A stretch of DNA of 64,000 nucleotides, taken from the NCBI RefSeq assembly GCF_014651995.1, contig NZ_BMXY01000001.1:1054001-1118000 (forward strand). The letters run 5' to 3'. Each line of letters begins with the position of its first letter. The stretch's first letter is position 1. Origin of the DNA: Cognatilysobacter xinjiangensis. GTDB taxonomy: Bacteria > Pseudomonadota > Gammaproteobacteria > Xanthomonadales > Xanthomonadaceae. The notes under the pieces are model-generated. The model was given only the letters and a program-made list of their open reading frames with translations, did no database searches and had not been told where the DNA came from. Shown here piece by piece: positions 22,481 through 31,447 of the stretch. A program made the position numbers and the translations under genes.

Positions 22481-23911
22481 ATGAGCGAACAGCAGCAATT
22501 CGACGTCGTCGTCATCGGCGCCGGCCCCGCCGGCTACCACGCCGCCATCCGCGCGGCGCAGCTCGGCCTGAAGACCGCCTGCATCGACGCGGCGCTCGGC
22601 AAGGACGGCAAGCCCGCCCTCGGCGGCACCTGCCTGCGCGTGGGCTGCATCCCGTCCAAGGCGCTGCTCGACAGCTCGCGCCAGTTCTGGAACATGCACC
22701 ACATCTTCGCCGACCACGGCATTTCGTTCGCGGACGAGAAGATCGACGTCGCGACGATGGTTGGTCGCAAGGACAAGATCGTCAAGCAGTTCACCGGCGG
22801 CATCGCCTCGCTGTTCAAGGCGAACAAGGTCACCGCGTTCTACGGCTTCGGCCAACTGCAGCCGGGTAACGTCGTGGTGGTGAAGCAGCACGACGGTTCG
22901 ACCGTCGAGCTCAAGGGCACGAACGTGATCATCGCCGCTGGCTCGGATTCCATCGAGCTGCCGTTCGCGAAGTTCGGCGAGCACATCGTCGACAACGTCG
23001 GCGCGCTCGACTTCACGGAAGTCCCGAAGCGCCTCGGCGTGATCGGCGCCGGCGTGATCGGCCTCGAGCTCGGCAGCGTGTGGAACCGCCTCGGTGCCGA
23101 GGTGACGATCCTCGAAGGCATGCCGACGTTCCTGTCCGCCGCCGATGGCGAGGCCAGCAAGGTCGCCGCGCGCGAGTTCAAGAAGCAGGGCCTCGACATC
23201 CGCCTCGGCTGCAAGGTGTCGAACACCGACGTGCAGGCCGACGGCGTGCATGTCGCCTACACCGATGCCTCGGGCGCGGCGCAGGAACTCGTGGTCGACA
23301 AGCTGCTCGTGGCCGTCGGTCGCCGCGCTGCAACGAAGGGCCTTCTCGCGGACGGCACCGGTGTGCAGGTCAACGAGCGTGGCCAGATCGTGGTGGACGA
23401 ACACTGCCACACCGGCGTCGACGGCGTCTGGGCGGTCGGCGACTGCGTGCGTGGCCCGATGCTCGCGCACAAGGGCTTCGAGGAAGGCATCGCGGTGGCC
23501 GAGCTCATCGCCGGCCTGCCGGGCCACGTCAACTTCGACACGATCCCGTGGGTGATCTACACCGAACCGGAAATCGCCTGGGTCGGCAAGACCGAGGAGC
23601 AGCTCAAGGCCGAGGGCGTGCCCTACAAGGCCGGCAGCTTCCCGTTCGCGGCGGTGGGTCGTGCGGTCGCCATGGCCGAGCCCGCGGGCTTCGTGAAGGT
23701 CATCGCGCATGCGGAGACCGACACCGTACTGGGCATGCACCTGGTCGGTGCGAATGTGTCCGAGCTGGTGCACGAGGGCGTGCTGACCATGGAGTTCAAG
23801 GGCTCGGCCGACGACCTCGCGCGTATCTGCCACGCGCATCCGTCGCTGTCGGAAGCGGTCCACGACGCGGCGATGGCCGTCCACAAGCGCGCGATCCACA
23901 AGGCCAACTGA
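22481..23911 (+). CDS. lpdA: Dihydrolipoyl dehydrogenase (E3)
   Basis: The 476-residue flavoprotein reoxidises dihydrolipoyl groups of E2 with NAD+. It has the FAD-binding motif VIGAGPAGYHAA (about 11-22), the redox-active disulfide C51/C56 in GGTCLRVGCIP, an NAD-binding motif VIGAGVIGLELGSVW, and the C-terminal dimerisation domain with the catalytic HAHPSLSE. As third gene of the suc operon it serves the 2-oxoglutarate complex, and may also serve other 2-oxoacid complexes. A strong terminator follows. Confidence 0.96.
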   Translation: MSEQQQFDVVVIGAGPAGYHAAIRAAQLGLKTACIDAALGKDGKPALGGTCLRVGCIPSKALLDSSRQFWNMHHIFADHGISFADEKIDVATMVGRKDKIVKQFTGGIASLFKANKVTAFYGFGQLQPGNVVVVKQHDGSTVELKGTNVIIAAGSDSIELPFAKFGEHIVDNVGALDFTEVPKRLGVIGAGVIGLELGSVWNRLGAEVTILEGMPTFLSAADGEASKVAAREFKKQGLDIRLGCKVSNTDVQADGVHVAYTDASGAAQELVVDKLLVAVGRRAATKGLLADGTGVQVNERGQIVVDEHCHTGVDGVWAVGDCVRGPMLAHKGFEEGIAVAELIAGLPGHVNFDTIPWVIYTEPEIAWVGKTEEQLKAEGVPYKAGSFPFAAVGRAVAMAEPAGFVKVIAHAETDTVLGMHLVGANVSELVHEGVLTMEFKGSADDLARICHAHPSLSEAVHDAAMAVHKRAIHKAN

Positions 23912-23929
23912 TCCGTCCGGATCGACATC

Positions 23930-23970
23930 GAAGCCGCCGTCATCCTGCGATGATGGCGGCTTCGTCGTTT
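23930..23970 (+). terminator. Rho-independent terminator of the sucA-sucB-lpd operon
   Basis: A 15-pair stem with one G-T wobble (arms 23930-23944 and 23949-23963) has a 4-base loop CTGC and is followed by GTCGTTT. It lies 18 bases after the lpd stop. Confidence 0.75.
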
Positions 23971-23981
23971 CCGACACCGCC

Positions 23982-24839
23982 ATGACCGACGCCACGCCCG
24001 TTCGCAACGTGTCCGACACGGCCCGCTGGGTCGCGATTTATCGCGCGATGGAAACCGAGCGCCCGGACGCGATCTTCCGCGACCCGTTCGCGCGGAGGCT
24101 CGGCGGCGAACGCGGTGAGCAGATCGTGCGCGACCTGCCGCGCGGTCGCTCGCTGGCGTGGCCGATGATCGTGCGCACCGCCGTCATGGACGAGATCGTC
24201 ATGCGCTGCGTGCGCGAAGGCGCGCGCACGGTGCTGAATCTGGCCGCCGGCCTCGATGCACGACCCTATCGCCTCGACCTGCCTGCCGACGTCCGCTGGA
24301 TGCACGTCGACCTGCCGGAGATGCTCGACTACTTCCGTGAGCAGATGGCGTCGGAGACACCGCGCTGCAAGCTGGAGTTCCATTCGACCGATCTGCGCGA
24401 CGCCGAGGCGCGTCGCGCGCTGTTCGGGGATGCGACGTCGACCGGTCCGTTGCTCGTCGTCTCCGAAGGCCTGCTGATCTACCTCGAGGCCGAGGACGTC
24501 GCCGCCCTCGCCCGCGACCTGCACGACGTCGCGGCGGCGCGCTGGTGGCTGTTCGATCTCGCCTCGCCGCTGCTGTTGGAGCGCTTCACGAATCACCTGG
24601 ACCGCGACCTCGCGGCCGGTAATGCGCCGTTCCGCTTCGCGCCGGCGGATGGCTCCGCCTTCTTCGAGCCGATGGGGTGGCACGAGCGCGAATTCCGCTC
24701 CACCTGGGGTGAATCCCTCCGGCTCAAGCGTTCCGCGCCTGCCGCGCCGCTGCTGAACCTGCTTTCCAAGCTCTCGCCACGACGTGCCGCCGCCATCCGG
24801 CGCATGTCGGGCATCGTTCTGATGGAGAACCGAAACTGA
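23982..24839 (+). CDS. Class I SAM-dependent methyltransferase (leucine carboxyl methyltransferase-like family)
   Basis: The 285-residue protein resembles the TIGR00027/LCM group of O-methyltransferases. The N-terminal part has RDPFARRLGG. The SAM-binding motif is VLNLAAGLDARPYRL (about 80-94), followed by an acidic HVDLPEM and LLVVSEGLLIYLEAEDV, all characteristic. Bacterial members act on diverse or unknown carboxylate or hydroxyl substrates, so the substrate is not predicted. Its stop overlaps the next start by one base, so it is coupled to the LOG-family gene. Confidence 0.88.
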   Translation: MTDATPVRNVSDTARWVAIYRAMETERPDAIFRDPFARRLGGERGEQIVRDLPRGRSLAWPMIVRTAVMDEIVMRCVREGARTVLNLAAGLDARPYRLDLPADVRWMHVDLPEMLDYFREQMASETPRCKLEFHSTDLRDAEARRALFGDATSTGPLLVVSEGLLIYLEAEDVAALARDLHDVAAARWWLFDLASPLLLERFTNHLDRDLAAGNAPFRFAPADGSAFFEPMGWHEREFRSTWGESLRLKRSAPAAPLLNLLSKLSPRRAAAIRRMSGIVLMENRN

Positions 24840-25441
24840 TGCGCGAACTCCGTGCCGTCTGCGTCTACTGCGGCTCGAATGCCGGCAACCGTCCCGTCTA
24901 CGCCGATCGCGCGGCGGCGCTCGGGCAGCGCCTCGCGCGCGAAGGCATCGCGGTCGTCTACGGCGGCGGCAACGTCGGGCTGATGGGCGTCGTCGCCGAT
25001 GCGGCGCTCGAAGCCGGTGGCGAGGTCATCGGGGTCATCCCCGAGCAGCTGGTCAACTGGGAAGTCGCGCACCGCGGCCTGACCCGGCTGGAGGTCGTGG
25101 CCGACATGCACACGCGCAAGATGCGCATGTTCGATCTGTCCGACGCGTTCATCGCCCTGCCCGGCGGCTTCGGCACGCTCGACGAGATGTTCGAGATGCT
25201 CACCTGGCGCCAGCTCGGCCTTGGTGACCGCCCCTGCGCGTTCCTCGACGTCGATGGCTTCTACGCACCGCTGATGGGCATGCTCGATCGCATGGTCGCC
25301 GAGCGCTTCCTGCATCCCGAACAGCGCACGGACCTCTGGCACGGCGACGACATCGACACGTTGCTCGACTGGATGCGCGCCTACAAGCCGGCGCAGGCCG
25401 ACAAGTGGATGGACGAGAAGCGCCGCCGCGAGATCCGCTGA
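24839..25441 (+). CDS. LOG family nucleoside 5'-monophosphate phosphoribohydrolase
   Basis: A 200-residue Rossmann-like protein of the TIGR00730 group. The hallmark PGGFGTLDEMFE motif (about residues 102-113) and the N-terminal VCVYCGSNAG are present. Characterised relatives hydrolyse cytokinin riboside monophosphates or AMP to the free base and ribose 5-phosphate. In a bacterium of this kind a general nucleotide-salvage role is more likely than hormone production, which is inference. It is translationally coupled to the preceding methyltransferase gene and followed after 19 bases by a reductase gene. Confidence 0.9.
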   Translation: MRELRAVCVYCGSNAGNRPVYADRAAALGQRLAREGIAVVYGGGNVGLMGVVADAALEAGGEVIGVIPEQLVNWEVAHRGLTRLEVVADMHTRKMRMFDLSDAFIALPGGFGTLDEMFEMLTWRQLGLGDRPCAFLDVDGFYAPLMGMLDRMVAERFLHPEQRTDLWHGDDIDTLLDWMRAYKPAQADKWMDEKRRREIR

Positions 25442-25460
25442 GCAAGACGAGGAGCACCCG

Positions 25461-26450
25461 ATGATTCCGCAGACCTTCCGCGCCTTCCGCATCCACAGCG
25501 ACGATGCCGGCTATCGCGCCCGCATCGAAAACGTGTCGATCGACGACCTCGCACCGGGCGAAGTCGTCATCCGCACCGCCTACTCGTCGGTGAACTACAA
25601 GGACGCGCTTGCGGGTACCGGCAAGGGCAAGATCCTGCGCCGCTTCCCGCTGGTGGGCGGCATCGACGTCGCGGGCCACGTCGTCGAGAGTCGAGATGCT
25701 CGCTATCGCGAGGGCGACGCCGTACTCGTAACCGGCAGCGGTCTGTCGGAAACGCGCGATGGCGGCTATTCCGAATACGCGCGGCTCGAGGCGGACTGGG
25801 CGATCCCCTTGCCCGCCGGCCTCGGCCTCCGCGAGGCGATGATCCTCGGCACCGCCGGCTTCACCGCAGCGTTGGCGCTGTACCGGATGCTGGAGAACGG
25901 CCAGGTGCCCGCGCACGGGCCGCTCGCCGTCACCGGCGCGACCGGCGGCGTCGGCTCGCTCGCCGTCGATATCTTCAGCCGTGCGGGCTTCGATGTGCAT
26001 GCGATCAGCGGCAAGGCCGACCAGGCCGGCTACCTGCGCGAAATCGGCGCCGCGGATGTGCTGGGCCGCGAAGCGCTCGCCACCTCACGACCGCTGGAAA
26101 GCGCGCGCTTCGGCGGCGGGCTCGACAACGTCGGCGGCGCCATGCTCGCGAGCCTTCTCGCGCAGACAGCGCCCTACGGCAACGTGGCGAGCGCGGGTCT
26201 TGCGGCGACGGCCGACCTGCCGACCACCGTGATGCCCTTCATCATCCGCGGCGTGTCGCTGCTGGGCGTCGCATCGGCCGGTACCGCGAGGACCATCCGC
26301 GAGCGCGTCTGGGAGCACCTGGCCACCGACTGGAAGCCGGTCCACCTCGAACGGATCTGCATGCGGGAAGTCACCCTGGACGAGCTGCCGGAGGTATTCG
26401 ACAGCATGCTCGCCGGCGGCTCGCTGGGCCGAACGCTCGTCCGCCTCTGA
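25461..26450 (+). CDS. YhdH/AcuI-type NADPH-dependent reductase (MDR superfamily)
   Basis: The 329-residue zinc-free medium-chain dehydrogenase has an N-terminal GroES-like domain (about 1-125, with SSVNYKDALAGTGKGKI and GIDVAGHV) and a Rossmann domain with VTGATGGVGSLAVDIF (about 155-170). Close family members reduce acryloyl-CoA to propionyl-CoA (AcuI) or act as quinone oxidoreductases. The YKDALAGTGKG stretch favours the YhdH/AcuI branch. GAGGAG precedes the ATG at good spacing. It probably belongs to the transcript of the two upstream genes. Confidence 0.9.
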   Translation: MIPQTFRAFRIHSDDAGYRARIENVSIDDLAPGEVVIRTAYSSVNYKDALAGTGKGKILRRFPLVGGIDVAGHVVESRDARYREGDAVLVTGSGLSETRDGGYSEYARLEADWAIPLPAGLGLREAMILGTAGFTAALALYRMLENGQVPAHGPLAVTGATGGVGSLAVDIFSRAGFDVHAISGKADQAGYLREIGAADVLGREALATSRPLESARFGGGLDNVGGAMLASLLAQTAPYGNVASAGLAATADLPTTVMPFIIRGVSLLGVASAGTARTIRERVWEHLATDWKPVHLERICMREVTLDELPEVFDSMLAGGSLGRTLVRL

Positions 26451-26452
26451 AC

Positions 26453-26483
26453 TTGCGGGCGGTACGGCATGCCCCGTTAGAAT
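26453..26483 (+). promoter_or_regulatory. Candidate promoter of the single-domain response regulator
   Basis: TTGCGG (26453-26458) and TAGAAT (26478-26483) are 19 bases apart, 24 bases before the start codon. The -10 box is a good match; the spacing is at the long end. Confidence 0.45.
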
Positions 26484-26507
26484 CGCGACAATCCCCGAGA
26501 GCACGCC

Positions 26508-26873
26508 ATGGCCCGCATCCTGATCGTCGACGACTCGCCCTCCCAGCTGATGGGCATCCGCCGCCTCGTCGAGAAGCTGGGCCACGAGGCCCTCACCGCC
26601 GAGGACGGCGCTGCGGGCGTGGAAGCCGCCAAGCGCGAGCTGCCCGACCTCATCCTGATGGACGTGGTGATGCCGAACCTCAACGGCTTCCAGGCCACGC
26701 GCGCGATCACGCGCGAGGCGACGACCAAGCACATCCCGATCGTGCTGGTGACCACGAAGGACCAGGACACCGACCGCATGTGGGGCTTGCGCCAGGGCGC
26801 GAAGGCCTACATCACCAAGCCGTTCAACGACAACGACCTGGCCGAGGTCATCGGCCAGTTGATGCCGGGCTGA
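26508..26873 (+). CDS. Single-domain response regulator, PilH/PilG-like
   Basis: The 121-residue protein is just a CheY-like receiver domain. Acidic-pocket residues D8 and D9, the phosphoacceptor D52 in LMDVVMPNLNG, a Thr at 82-83 and K104 in ITKPF are all in place, so it should be phosphorylatable. There is no output domain. The sequence style (MARILIVDDSPSQ and TKDQDTDRMWGLRQGA) is close to PilH and PilG, which work with a chemotaxis-like kinase to control type IV pilus motility. No kinase or pil gene lies nearby, so that role is inferred. Confidence 0.85.
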   Translation: MARILIVDDSPSQLMGIRRLVEKLGHEALTAEDGAAGVEAAKRELPDLILMDVVMPNLNGFQATRAITREATTKHIPIVLVTTKDQDTDRMWGLRQGAKAYITKPFNDNDLAEVIGQLMPG

Positions 26874-26926
26874 CCACGGACGGCCACGGCATCGCGCCGC
26901 GGCCACCGTTCCTATTGCTTGCCGCG

Positions 26927-27814
26927 TCAGGCGCCCTGGAACGCGTCGCGCAAGGCCTCGTAGGCCTGGATCTGCCCGACCGACTGCGCCCGCGGCGCGG
27001 TGATTTCGAGTTCGACGATCTGGTCGCCCGGCGGGTCGCCCGGCAGGCCGCGGCCGCGCAGGCGCAGCTTGCGGCCGGCGTCGGAATTCGGCGGGATGCG
27101 CAGCTCGACGTCGCCACCTAGCGTGGGCACGTGCCGGGTGGCGCCGAGCGCCGCGTCCCAGGGCGCTACCTGCACCACATGGATCACGTTGCGCCCGTCG
27201 ACCTCGAACTGCGGATGCGCGGCGTATTCGACCTCCAGCAGCAGGTCGCCGCCGGTCGAGCCCTGACCGGCCAAGCGGATCACCTGCCCCTCGCGCACGC
27301 CCTTGGGCACGCGCACGTCGAGCGTGCGGCCGTTTACGCCGATCCGCACCGAGCGACCCTCGTAGACGGCCTCCAGCGGCACGGCGAGCTTGGCGCGCGT
27401 GTCGCTGCGCGGCATCGGGCCGCGGCCCATGCCGGGCCCGGGGCGAGGGCCGCCGCGGCGCCCCTGCCCGAACAGGTTCTCGAAGAAGTCGCTGAAACCG
27501 CCGCCCGCACCACCGCCCGCGAAGATCTCCTCGAAGTCCACGCCGCCGAAATCGCCGAAGCCCTGCGGCCCCGGCTGCACGTCGTCGCCCGGTCGGTAGC
27601 CGCGCGAGCGGATCTGGTCGTAGGCCTTGCGCTTGGCGGGATCGCGCAGCGCCTCGTAGGCCTCGTTGACCGCCTTGAAGCGTTCCTCGGCGTCCTTTTC
27701 CTTGCTGACGTCCGGGTGGTACTTGCGCGCCAGCCGGCGGTAGGCCGTCTTGATCTCGGCATCGCCCGCGGTCGGCTCGACGCCGAGGATCTCGTAGTAG
27801 TCCTTGAACTGCAT
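26927..27814 (-). CDS. cbpA: DnaJ-type co-chaperone CbpA
   Basis: A 295-residue class II J-protein. The J domain (about 1-70) carries the HPD motif in KYHPDVS, needed to stimulate DnaK ATPase. A Gly/Phe-rich linker (about 85-130) follows, then two C-terminal beta-sandwich substrate-binding domains with VPLEAVYEGRSVRI and LPGDPPGDQIVELEI. The DnaJ zinc-finger cysteines are absent, which separates it from DnaJ and fits CbpA. It lies downstream of the small heat-shock gene, though a terminator intervenes. Confidence 0.93.
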   Translation of the reverse strand: MQFKDYYEILGVEPTAGDAEIKTAYRRLARKYHPDVSKEKDAEERFKAVNEAYEALRDPAKRKAYDQIRSRGYRPGDDVQPGPQGFGDFGGVDFEEIFAGGGAGGGFSDFFENLFGQGRRGGPRPGPGMGRGPMPRSDTRAKLAVPLEAVYEGRSVRIGVNGRTLDVRVPKGVREGQVIRLAGQGSTGGDLLLEVEYAAHPQFEVDGRNVIHVVQVAPWDAALGATRHVPTLGGDVELRIPPNSDAGRKLRLRGRGLPGDPPGDQIVELEITAPRAQSVGQIQAYEALRDAFQGA

Positions 27815-27840
27815 TCGACGCTCCGTCGATCGATAGAAAC

Positions 27841-27872
27841 AAAACGGCCCGCAGGCGTCGCCGGCGGGCCGT
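27841..27872 (-). terminator. Rho-independent terminator of the small heat-shock gene
   Basis: On the minus strand 9-base arms (27872-27864 and 27852-27844) with an 11-base loop are followed by TTTTGTTT. It lies 66 bases after the hsp20 stop and just upstream of cbpA, so cbpA may rely on read-through or its own promoter. Confidence 0.75.
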
Positions 27873-27937
27873 CAGTGTAGTTTCACCGCACGAACGGCGA
27901 CGTGCGCATCCGCGCGGCACCCGCTGTCCGGGCAGGA

Positions 27938-28432
27938 TTACTGGCGCGTCGACTCGCTCTCGCGCGCGACCGACGTACCGTTGCCGACCTGGATGCGGCG
28001 CGGGGTGGTTTCAGGGCGCTTGGGAATACTGATCTCCAGTACCCCGTTGCGGCCGTTGGCGGTGATGCCCTCGGCGTCGGCGCTGTCCGGCAGCGCGAAG
28101 CGGCGATGGAACATGCCGTAACGGCGCTCGATGCGCGAATAGCGGCCGTTCTGCGTGTCCATCTCGCCGCGGCGCTCGCCGCGAATCGACAGGATGCCCT
28201 TGTCCATCAGCACCTCGACGTCCTGGGGATCGACGCCCGGCAGGTCGGCGAAGATGGCGAAGCGGTCCGGCTCCTCGACGATGTCCACGCGCGGCGCCCA
28301 CTGGCTGGTCACTACCGACGACTCGTCGGACGTGGTCTCGCTGAGGTTGAAGAAGCGCTCGACGAGCTGCTTGAACTCGTCCTGCAACTGCGACTGGCCG
28401 GCGCGCTGCTGCGGGTACTGCATCAGGTTCAT
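27938..28432 (-). CDS. Small heat-shock protein, Hsp20/alpha-crystallin family
   Basis: The 164-residue chaperone has an N-terminal arm (1-50), an alpha-crystallin domain (about 50-145, with PRVDIVEEPDRFAIFADLPG and RRYGMFHRRFALPD) and a C-terminal extension carrying an ISIPKRPE segment with the I-x-I/V-like oligomerisation motif (ISI). It should hold unfolded proteins in the cytoplasm without ATP. The ATG at 28432 is preferred because GAGGAG sits eight bases before it. A sigma-32-like promoter lies 46-73 bases upstream. Read with cbpA, this is a small protein-quality-control locus. Confidence 0.93.
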   Translation of the reverse strand: MNLMQYPQQRAGQSQLQDEFKQLVERFFNLSETTSDESSVVTSQWAPRVDIVEEPDRFAIFADLPGVDPQDVEVLMDKGILSIRGERRGEMDTQNGRYSRIERRYGMFHRRFALPDSADAEGITANGRNGVLEISIPKRPETTPRRIQVGNGTSVARESESTRQ

Positions 28433-28477
28433 GGCTGCACTCCTCGTTGGATTGCGGCGGGGCCGCTCTGCCGCGGT

Positions 28478-28505
28478 AACTAGTGGCGCGCAGCGGTCTT
28501 TCAAG
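28478..28505 (-). promoter_or_regulatory. Heat-shock (sigma-32/RpoH-like) promoter of the hsp20 gene
   Basis: The minus strand has a perfect CTTGAAA -35 element (28505-28499), 13 bases, then CACTAGTT (28485-28478), a partial match to the CCCCATNT -10 consensus. The position, about 46 bases before the start codon of a small heat-shock gene, supports the call. Confidence 0.65.
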
Positions 28506-28568
28506 AGTCGACCCCGCCGCCACGGGCGCGCCGTACACTGGGTTAAGACAGCAGACAGGAGCTCCACC

Positions 28569-29051
28569 ATGATCCAGCCCGGCGACCGCATCCCCGAAGT
28601 CGTGGTCCAGCACATCACGCCCAAGGGCATCGAGAAGACCGACACGCTCGCGCTGTTCGGCACCGGCCGCACGGTGCTGTTCGCAGTGCCCGGCGCGTTC
28701 ACCCCCACATGCAGCGAGCGCCACCTTCCGGGCTACGTGTCGAACTTCGACGCCTTCCGCGAGCGCGGCGTGGACGTGGCCTGCATGGCGGTCAACGACC
28801 CCTTCGTGATGCAGGCCTGGATGCAGAGCGCCGGCGTGCCCGAGGGACTGCGCATGGTGGCCGACGGCAATGCCGAGCTCACCCGCGCGCTCGGGCTGGA
28901 ACTGGACGCGTCGTCCTACGGCATGGGCATCCGCTCCAAGCGCTTCGCGATGCTGATCGAGGACGGCGTGGCGCGGCAGGTGTTCGTCGAGGCGCCCGGC
29001 GAGTTCCGCGTGTCCACCGCGGAGAACATGCTCGAGGCGGTCGGCGGCTGA
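28569..29051 (+). CDS. Peroxiredoxin, Prx5 family
   Basis: A 160-residue thioredoxin-fold peroxidase that reduces hydrogen peroxide and alkyl hydroperoxides. The peroxidatic cysteine is C48 in PGAFTPTCSERHLPGY, the family signature. Only one other cysteine is visible (near residue 72), so it is either a 1-Cys enzyme or an atypical 2-Cys enzyme that uses glutathione or thioredoxin. CAGGAG precedes the ATG. It is divergent from the hsp20 gene and convergent with pbpC, so it forms a single-gene unit. Confidence 0.93.
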   Translation: MIQPGDRIPEVVVQHITPKGIEKTDTLALFGTGRTVLFAVPGAFTPTCSERHLPGYVSNFDAFRERGVDVACMAVNDPFVMQAWMQSAGVPEGLRMVADGNAELTRALGLELDASSYGMGIRSKRFAMLIEDGVARQVFVEAPGEFRVSTAENMLEAVGG

Positions 29052-29068
29052 TCGACCCCGTATCGGCT

Positions 29069-31432
29069 TCAGCGCGCCAGTACGCTGAAGCCGAGGCGAT
29101 CCCAGGCCCCGCCGTCGGCCAGTGCGGTGAGCACGTGCTCGCCCGGTTCGGCGAACGTCAGCGACGTGGCTGTCGCGCCGCGCGTTTCCGCGACGAGTCG
29201 TCCATCGACCAGCCATCGCACGCTGTCGTCGGTGCCCAGCGCACGCACGTCCACGCGTACCGGAGCGTGGCTGCCGGAGGCGAGCGTGGCACCATCGCGG
29301 ACGCCTTCGATGTGCAGCGCCATCGTCCGGGCGCGTCCATCGTCGGCGCAGTCCGGCGCCAGCGGCGGCAGCGATGACGCCTCGCGCTCGCGCGGCGTCA
29401 GCCACGGCGCGGCCAGAACCGGCCAGCGTGCCATCGCGGCCGGACGTCGCGAATGTGGGCGCTGGCAGTCGGCGGACAGGCGTTGGCCGGTCACCGCGTC
29501 GATGTCGAAATCCTCGCGACCGGCATTCCATGCGCGCGCCTGCCGCTCCGGGAGCGTCGGCGGCACCGTTCCGTCGAGCGACCAGGCCGCCATGCGCCGG
29601 TGGCAGAGCGCGGCCGGCTGCAGGTGCACCGGCGTGCCGAGCGGCCAGCAGATGTCGACCGGCGCCACCGACGCCGGGCGTCGCGGGATCCCCGCGACGC
29701 GGCCACGCGGCAGGCTGCCGCCGATCTCCAGCAGCAGCGGCAACGCGGTGAGGGCACCGTACTGTCCGGGCATCGGCGTGCCGTCCGGACGCCCCACCCA
29801 GACGCCGATCGTGTAGGCCGGCGTCGTGCCCAGAGCCCAGGAATCGCGATAGCCGTAGCTCGTGCCGGTCTTCCACGCCAGGCGCGAGCGTCCGCCGGTA
29901 TCGAAGAGGTCCGTAGGCGAGCCGGGCCGCGGCGTGCGCTCGAGGATGTCGCGCACGATCCAGGCCGCGCCTTCCGACATCACCCGGCGTTCCACGCGCG
30001 GATCGCCCGGCGTGTACCGCACGCGGCCGGCGACCCCACCGCGCGACAGCGCCGCGTAGGCGCCGACGAGATCTTCCAGTCGCGCGCCCACGCCGCCGAG
30101 GATCATCGACAGGTTCGGCCTGGCGCCCTCCGGCCATTTCAGGCGGATGCCGGCGTGCGCGAGGCGTGCGTCGAAGCGCGACGGCCCGAGCCGGTCGAGC
30201 AGGTCGACCGCCGGAATGTTGAGCGACAGCCGCAACGCATCGGCGGCGCTGACCGGGCCGTTGAAGCCGGTATCGAAGTTGCCGGGCCGGTAGTCGCCGA
30301 ACGACTGCGGCGCGTCCACCAGCAGGCTTTGGGAGTGGATCAGGCCGTCGTCCAGCGCCATGCCGTAGAGGAACGGCTTGAGCGTCGAGCCCGGCGAGCG
30401 CCAGGCGCGGACCATGTCGACGTGGCCGAGGCGCGCGTTGTCGTCGAGATCGAGCGATCCGACGTACGCGCGCGCTTCCATCGTGGCGTTGTCGACCACC
30501 AGCAACGCGGCCGAGGTGCGATCGGGCAACGACGAGAAATAGGCGGCGACGCGATCCTCGACCACCCGCTGCAGGTCGAGGTCGATGGTGGATGCGATGC
30601 GCGCCGCGCCGCGTGCACCGGAGCGCAGGCGCTGCGCCAGCAGCGCTGCATGCCGCGGCGCCTGCAGCGAACGTGCGACGACGGGCTCGATGCGCGCATC
30701 GTGCGCGTCAGCTGCTGACCAGATGCCAAGCCCCGCCATTCGCACGAGAACCTTGTCCCGCGCCGCCTGCGCAGCGTCGGGATGCCGATCGGGACGCAAC
30801 CGGCTCGGCGCTTGCGGCAATACCGCCAACAATGCGGCCTCGGCGTGCGACAAGCGCGACGCCGGCTTGCCGAGATACGCCCAGCTGGCCGCCTCCACGC
30901 CCTCGATGGCGCCGCCGAATGGCGCGCGATCGAGGTAGAGCTGCAGGATGCCGCGCTTGCCGACGTGCAATTCCAGCTGCAGCGCGCGGAACAACTGGCG
31001 CAGCTTGCCCGCCGGCGTGCGCCGATGCGGATCGATGATTCGCGCGACCTGCATGCTCAGCGTCGACCCGCCCGACACCACCCGGCCGTTGCGCAGGGCC
31101 TGCCCCGCCGCGCGCGCCAGCGCCACGGGGTTGACGCCCGGATGCCGCCAGAACCAGCGGTCCTCGTAGCCGACCAGTGCCTGCAGGTACAGCGGCGACA
31201 CCGCGTCGGCCTGCACCGGATAGCGCCATACGCCCTTGCGGTCGGCGAAGGCCCGCAGCGGCGTGCCGTCGCGTGCCAGCACGACCGCGCCGCCGCCGTG
31301 CGCGGACGGCAGCGGCAGCGGAAACGCGAGGTCGAGCAGCATCGCGCCGATGAGCACCACTTCGGCGGCGAGCAGCGCCCACCACCGGCGCCTGCCCTGC
31401 GACGCACGCGCCCGCACGCCCTGCCCCTCCAC
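29069..31432 (-). CDS. pbpC: Penicillin-binding protein 1C
   Basis: The 787-residue bifunctional peptidoglycan enzyme has a cytoplasmic tail, one membrane anchor (about 17-38), a GT51 glycosyltransferase domain (about 55-225, with EDRWFWRHPGVN and GGSTLSMQVAR), a transpeptidase domain with the acylated serine in SPGSTLKPF and the KTGTSYGYRDSW triad element, and a C-terminal beta domain (about 700-787) specific to PBP1C. It polymerises and may cross-link glycan in the periplasm. It starts 15 bases after the alpha-2-macroglobulin gene, an arrangement conserved in many proteobacteria. Confidence 0.95.
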   Translation of the reverse strand: MEGQGVRARASQGRRRWWALLAAEVVLIGAMLLDLAFPLPLPSAHGGGAVVLARDGTPLRAFADRKGVWRYPVQADAVSPLYLQALVGYEDRWFWRHPGVNPVALARAAGQALRNGRVVSGGSTLSMQVARIIDPHRRTPAGKLRQLFRALQLELHVGKRGILQLYLDRAPFGGAIEGVEAASWAYLGKPASRLSHAEAALLAVLPQAPSRLRPDRHPDAAQAARDKVLVRMAGLGIWSAADAHDARIEPVVARSLQAPRHAALLAQRLRSGARGAARIASTIDLDLQRVVEDRVAAYFSSLPDRTSAALLVVDNATMEARAYVGSLDLDDNARLGHVDMVRAWRSPGSTLKPFLYGMALDDGLIHSQSLLVDAPQSFGDYRPGNFDTGFNGPVSAADALRLSLNIPAVDLLDRLGPSRFDARLAHAGIRLKWPEGARPNLSMILGGVGARLEDLVGAYAALSRGGVAGRVRYTPGDPRVERRVMSEGAAWIVRDILERTPRPGSPTDLFDTGGRSRLAWKTGTSYGYRDSWALGTTPAYTIGVWVGRPDGTPMPGQYGALTALPLLLEIGGSLPRGRVAGIPRRPASVAPVDICWPLGTPVHLQPAALCHRRMAAWSLDGTVPPTLPERQARAWNAGREDFDIDAVTGQRLSADCQRPHSRRPAAMARWPVLAAPWLTPREREASSLPPLAPDCADDGRARTMALHIEGVRDGATLASGSHAPVRVDVRALGTDDSVRWLVDGRLVAETRGATATSLTFAEPGEHVLTALADGGAWDRLGFSVLAR

Positions 31433-31447
31433 CGTCGCCCCCTCGGG

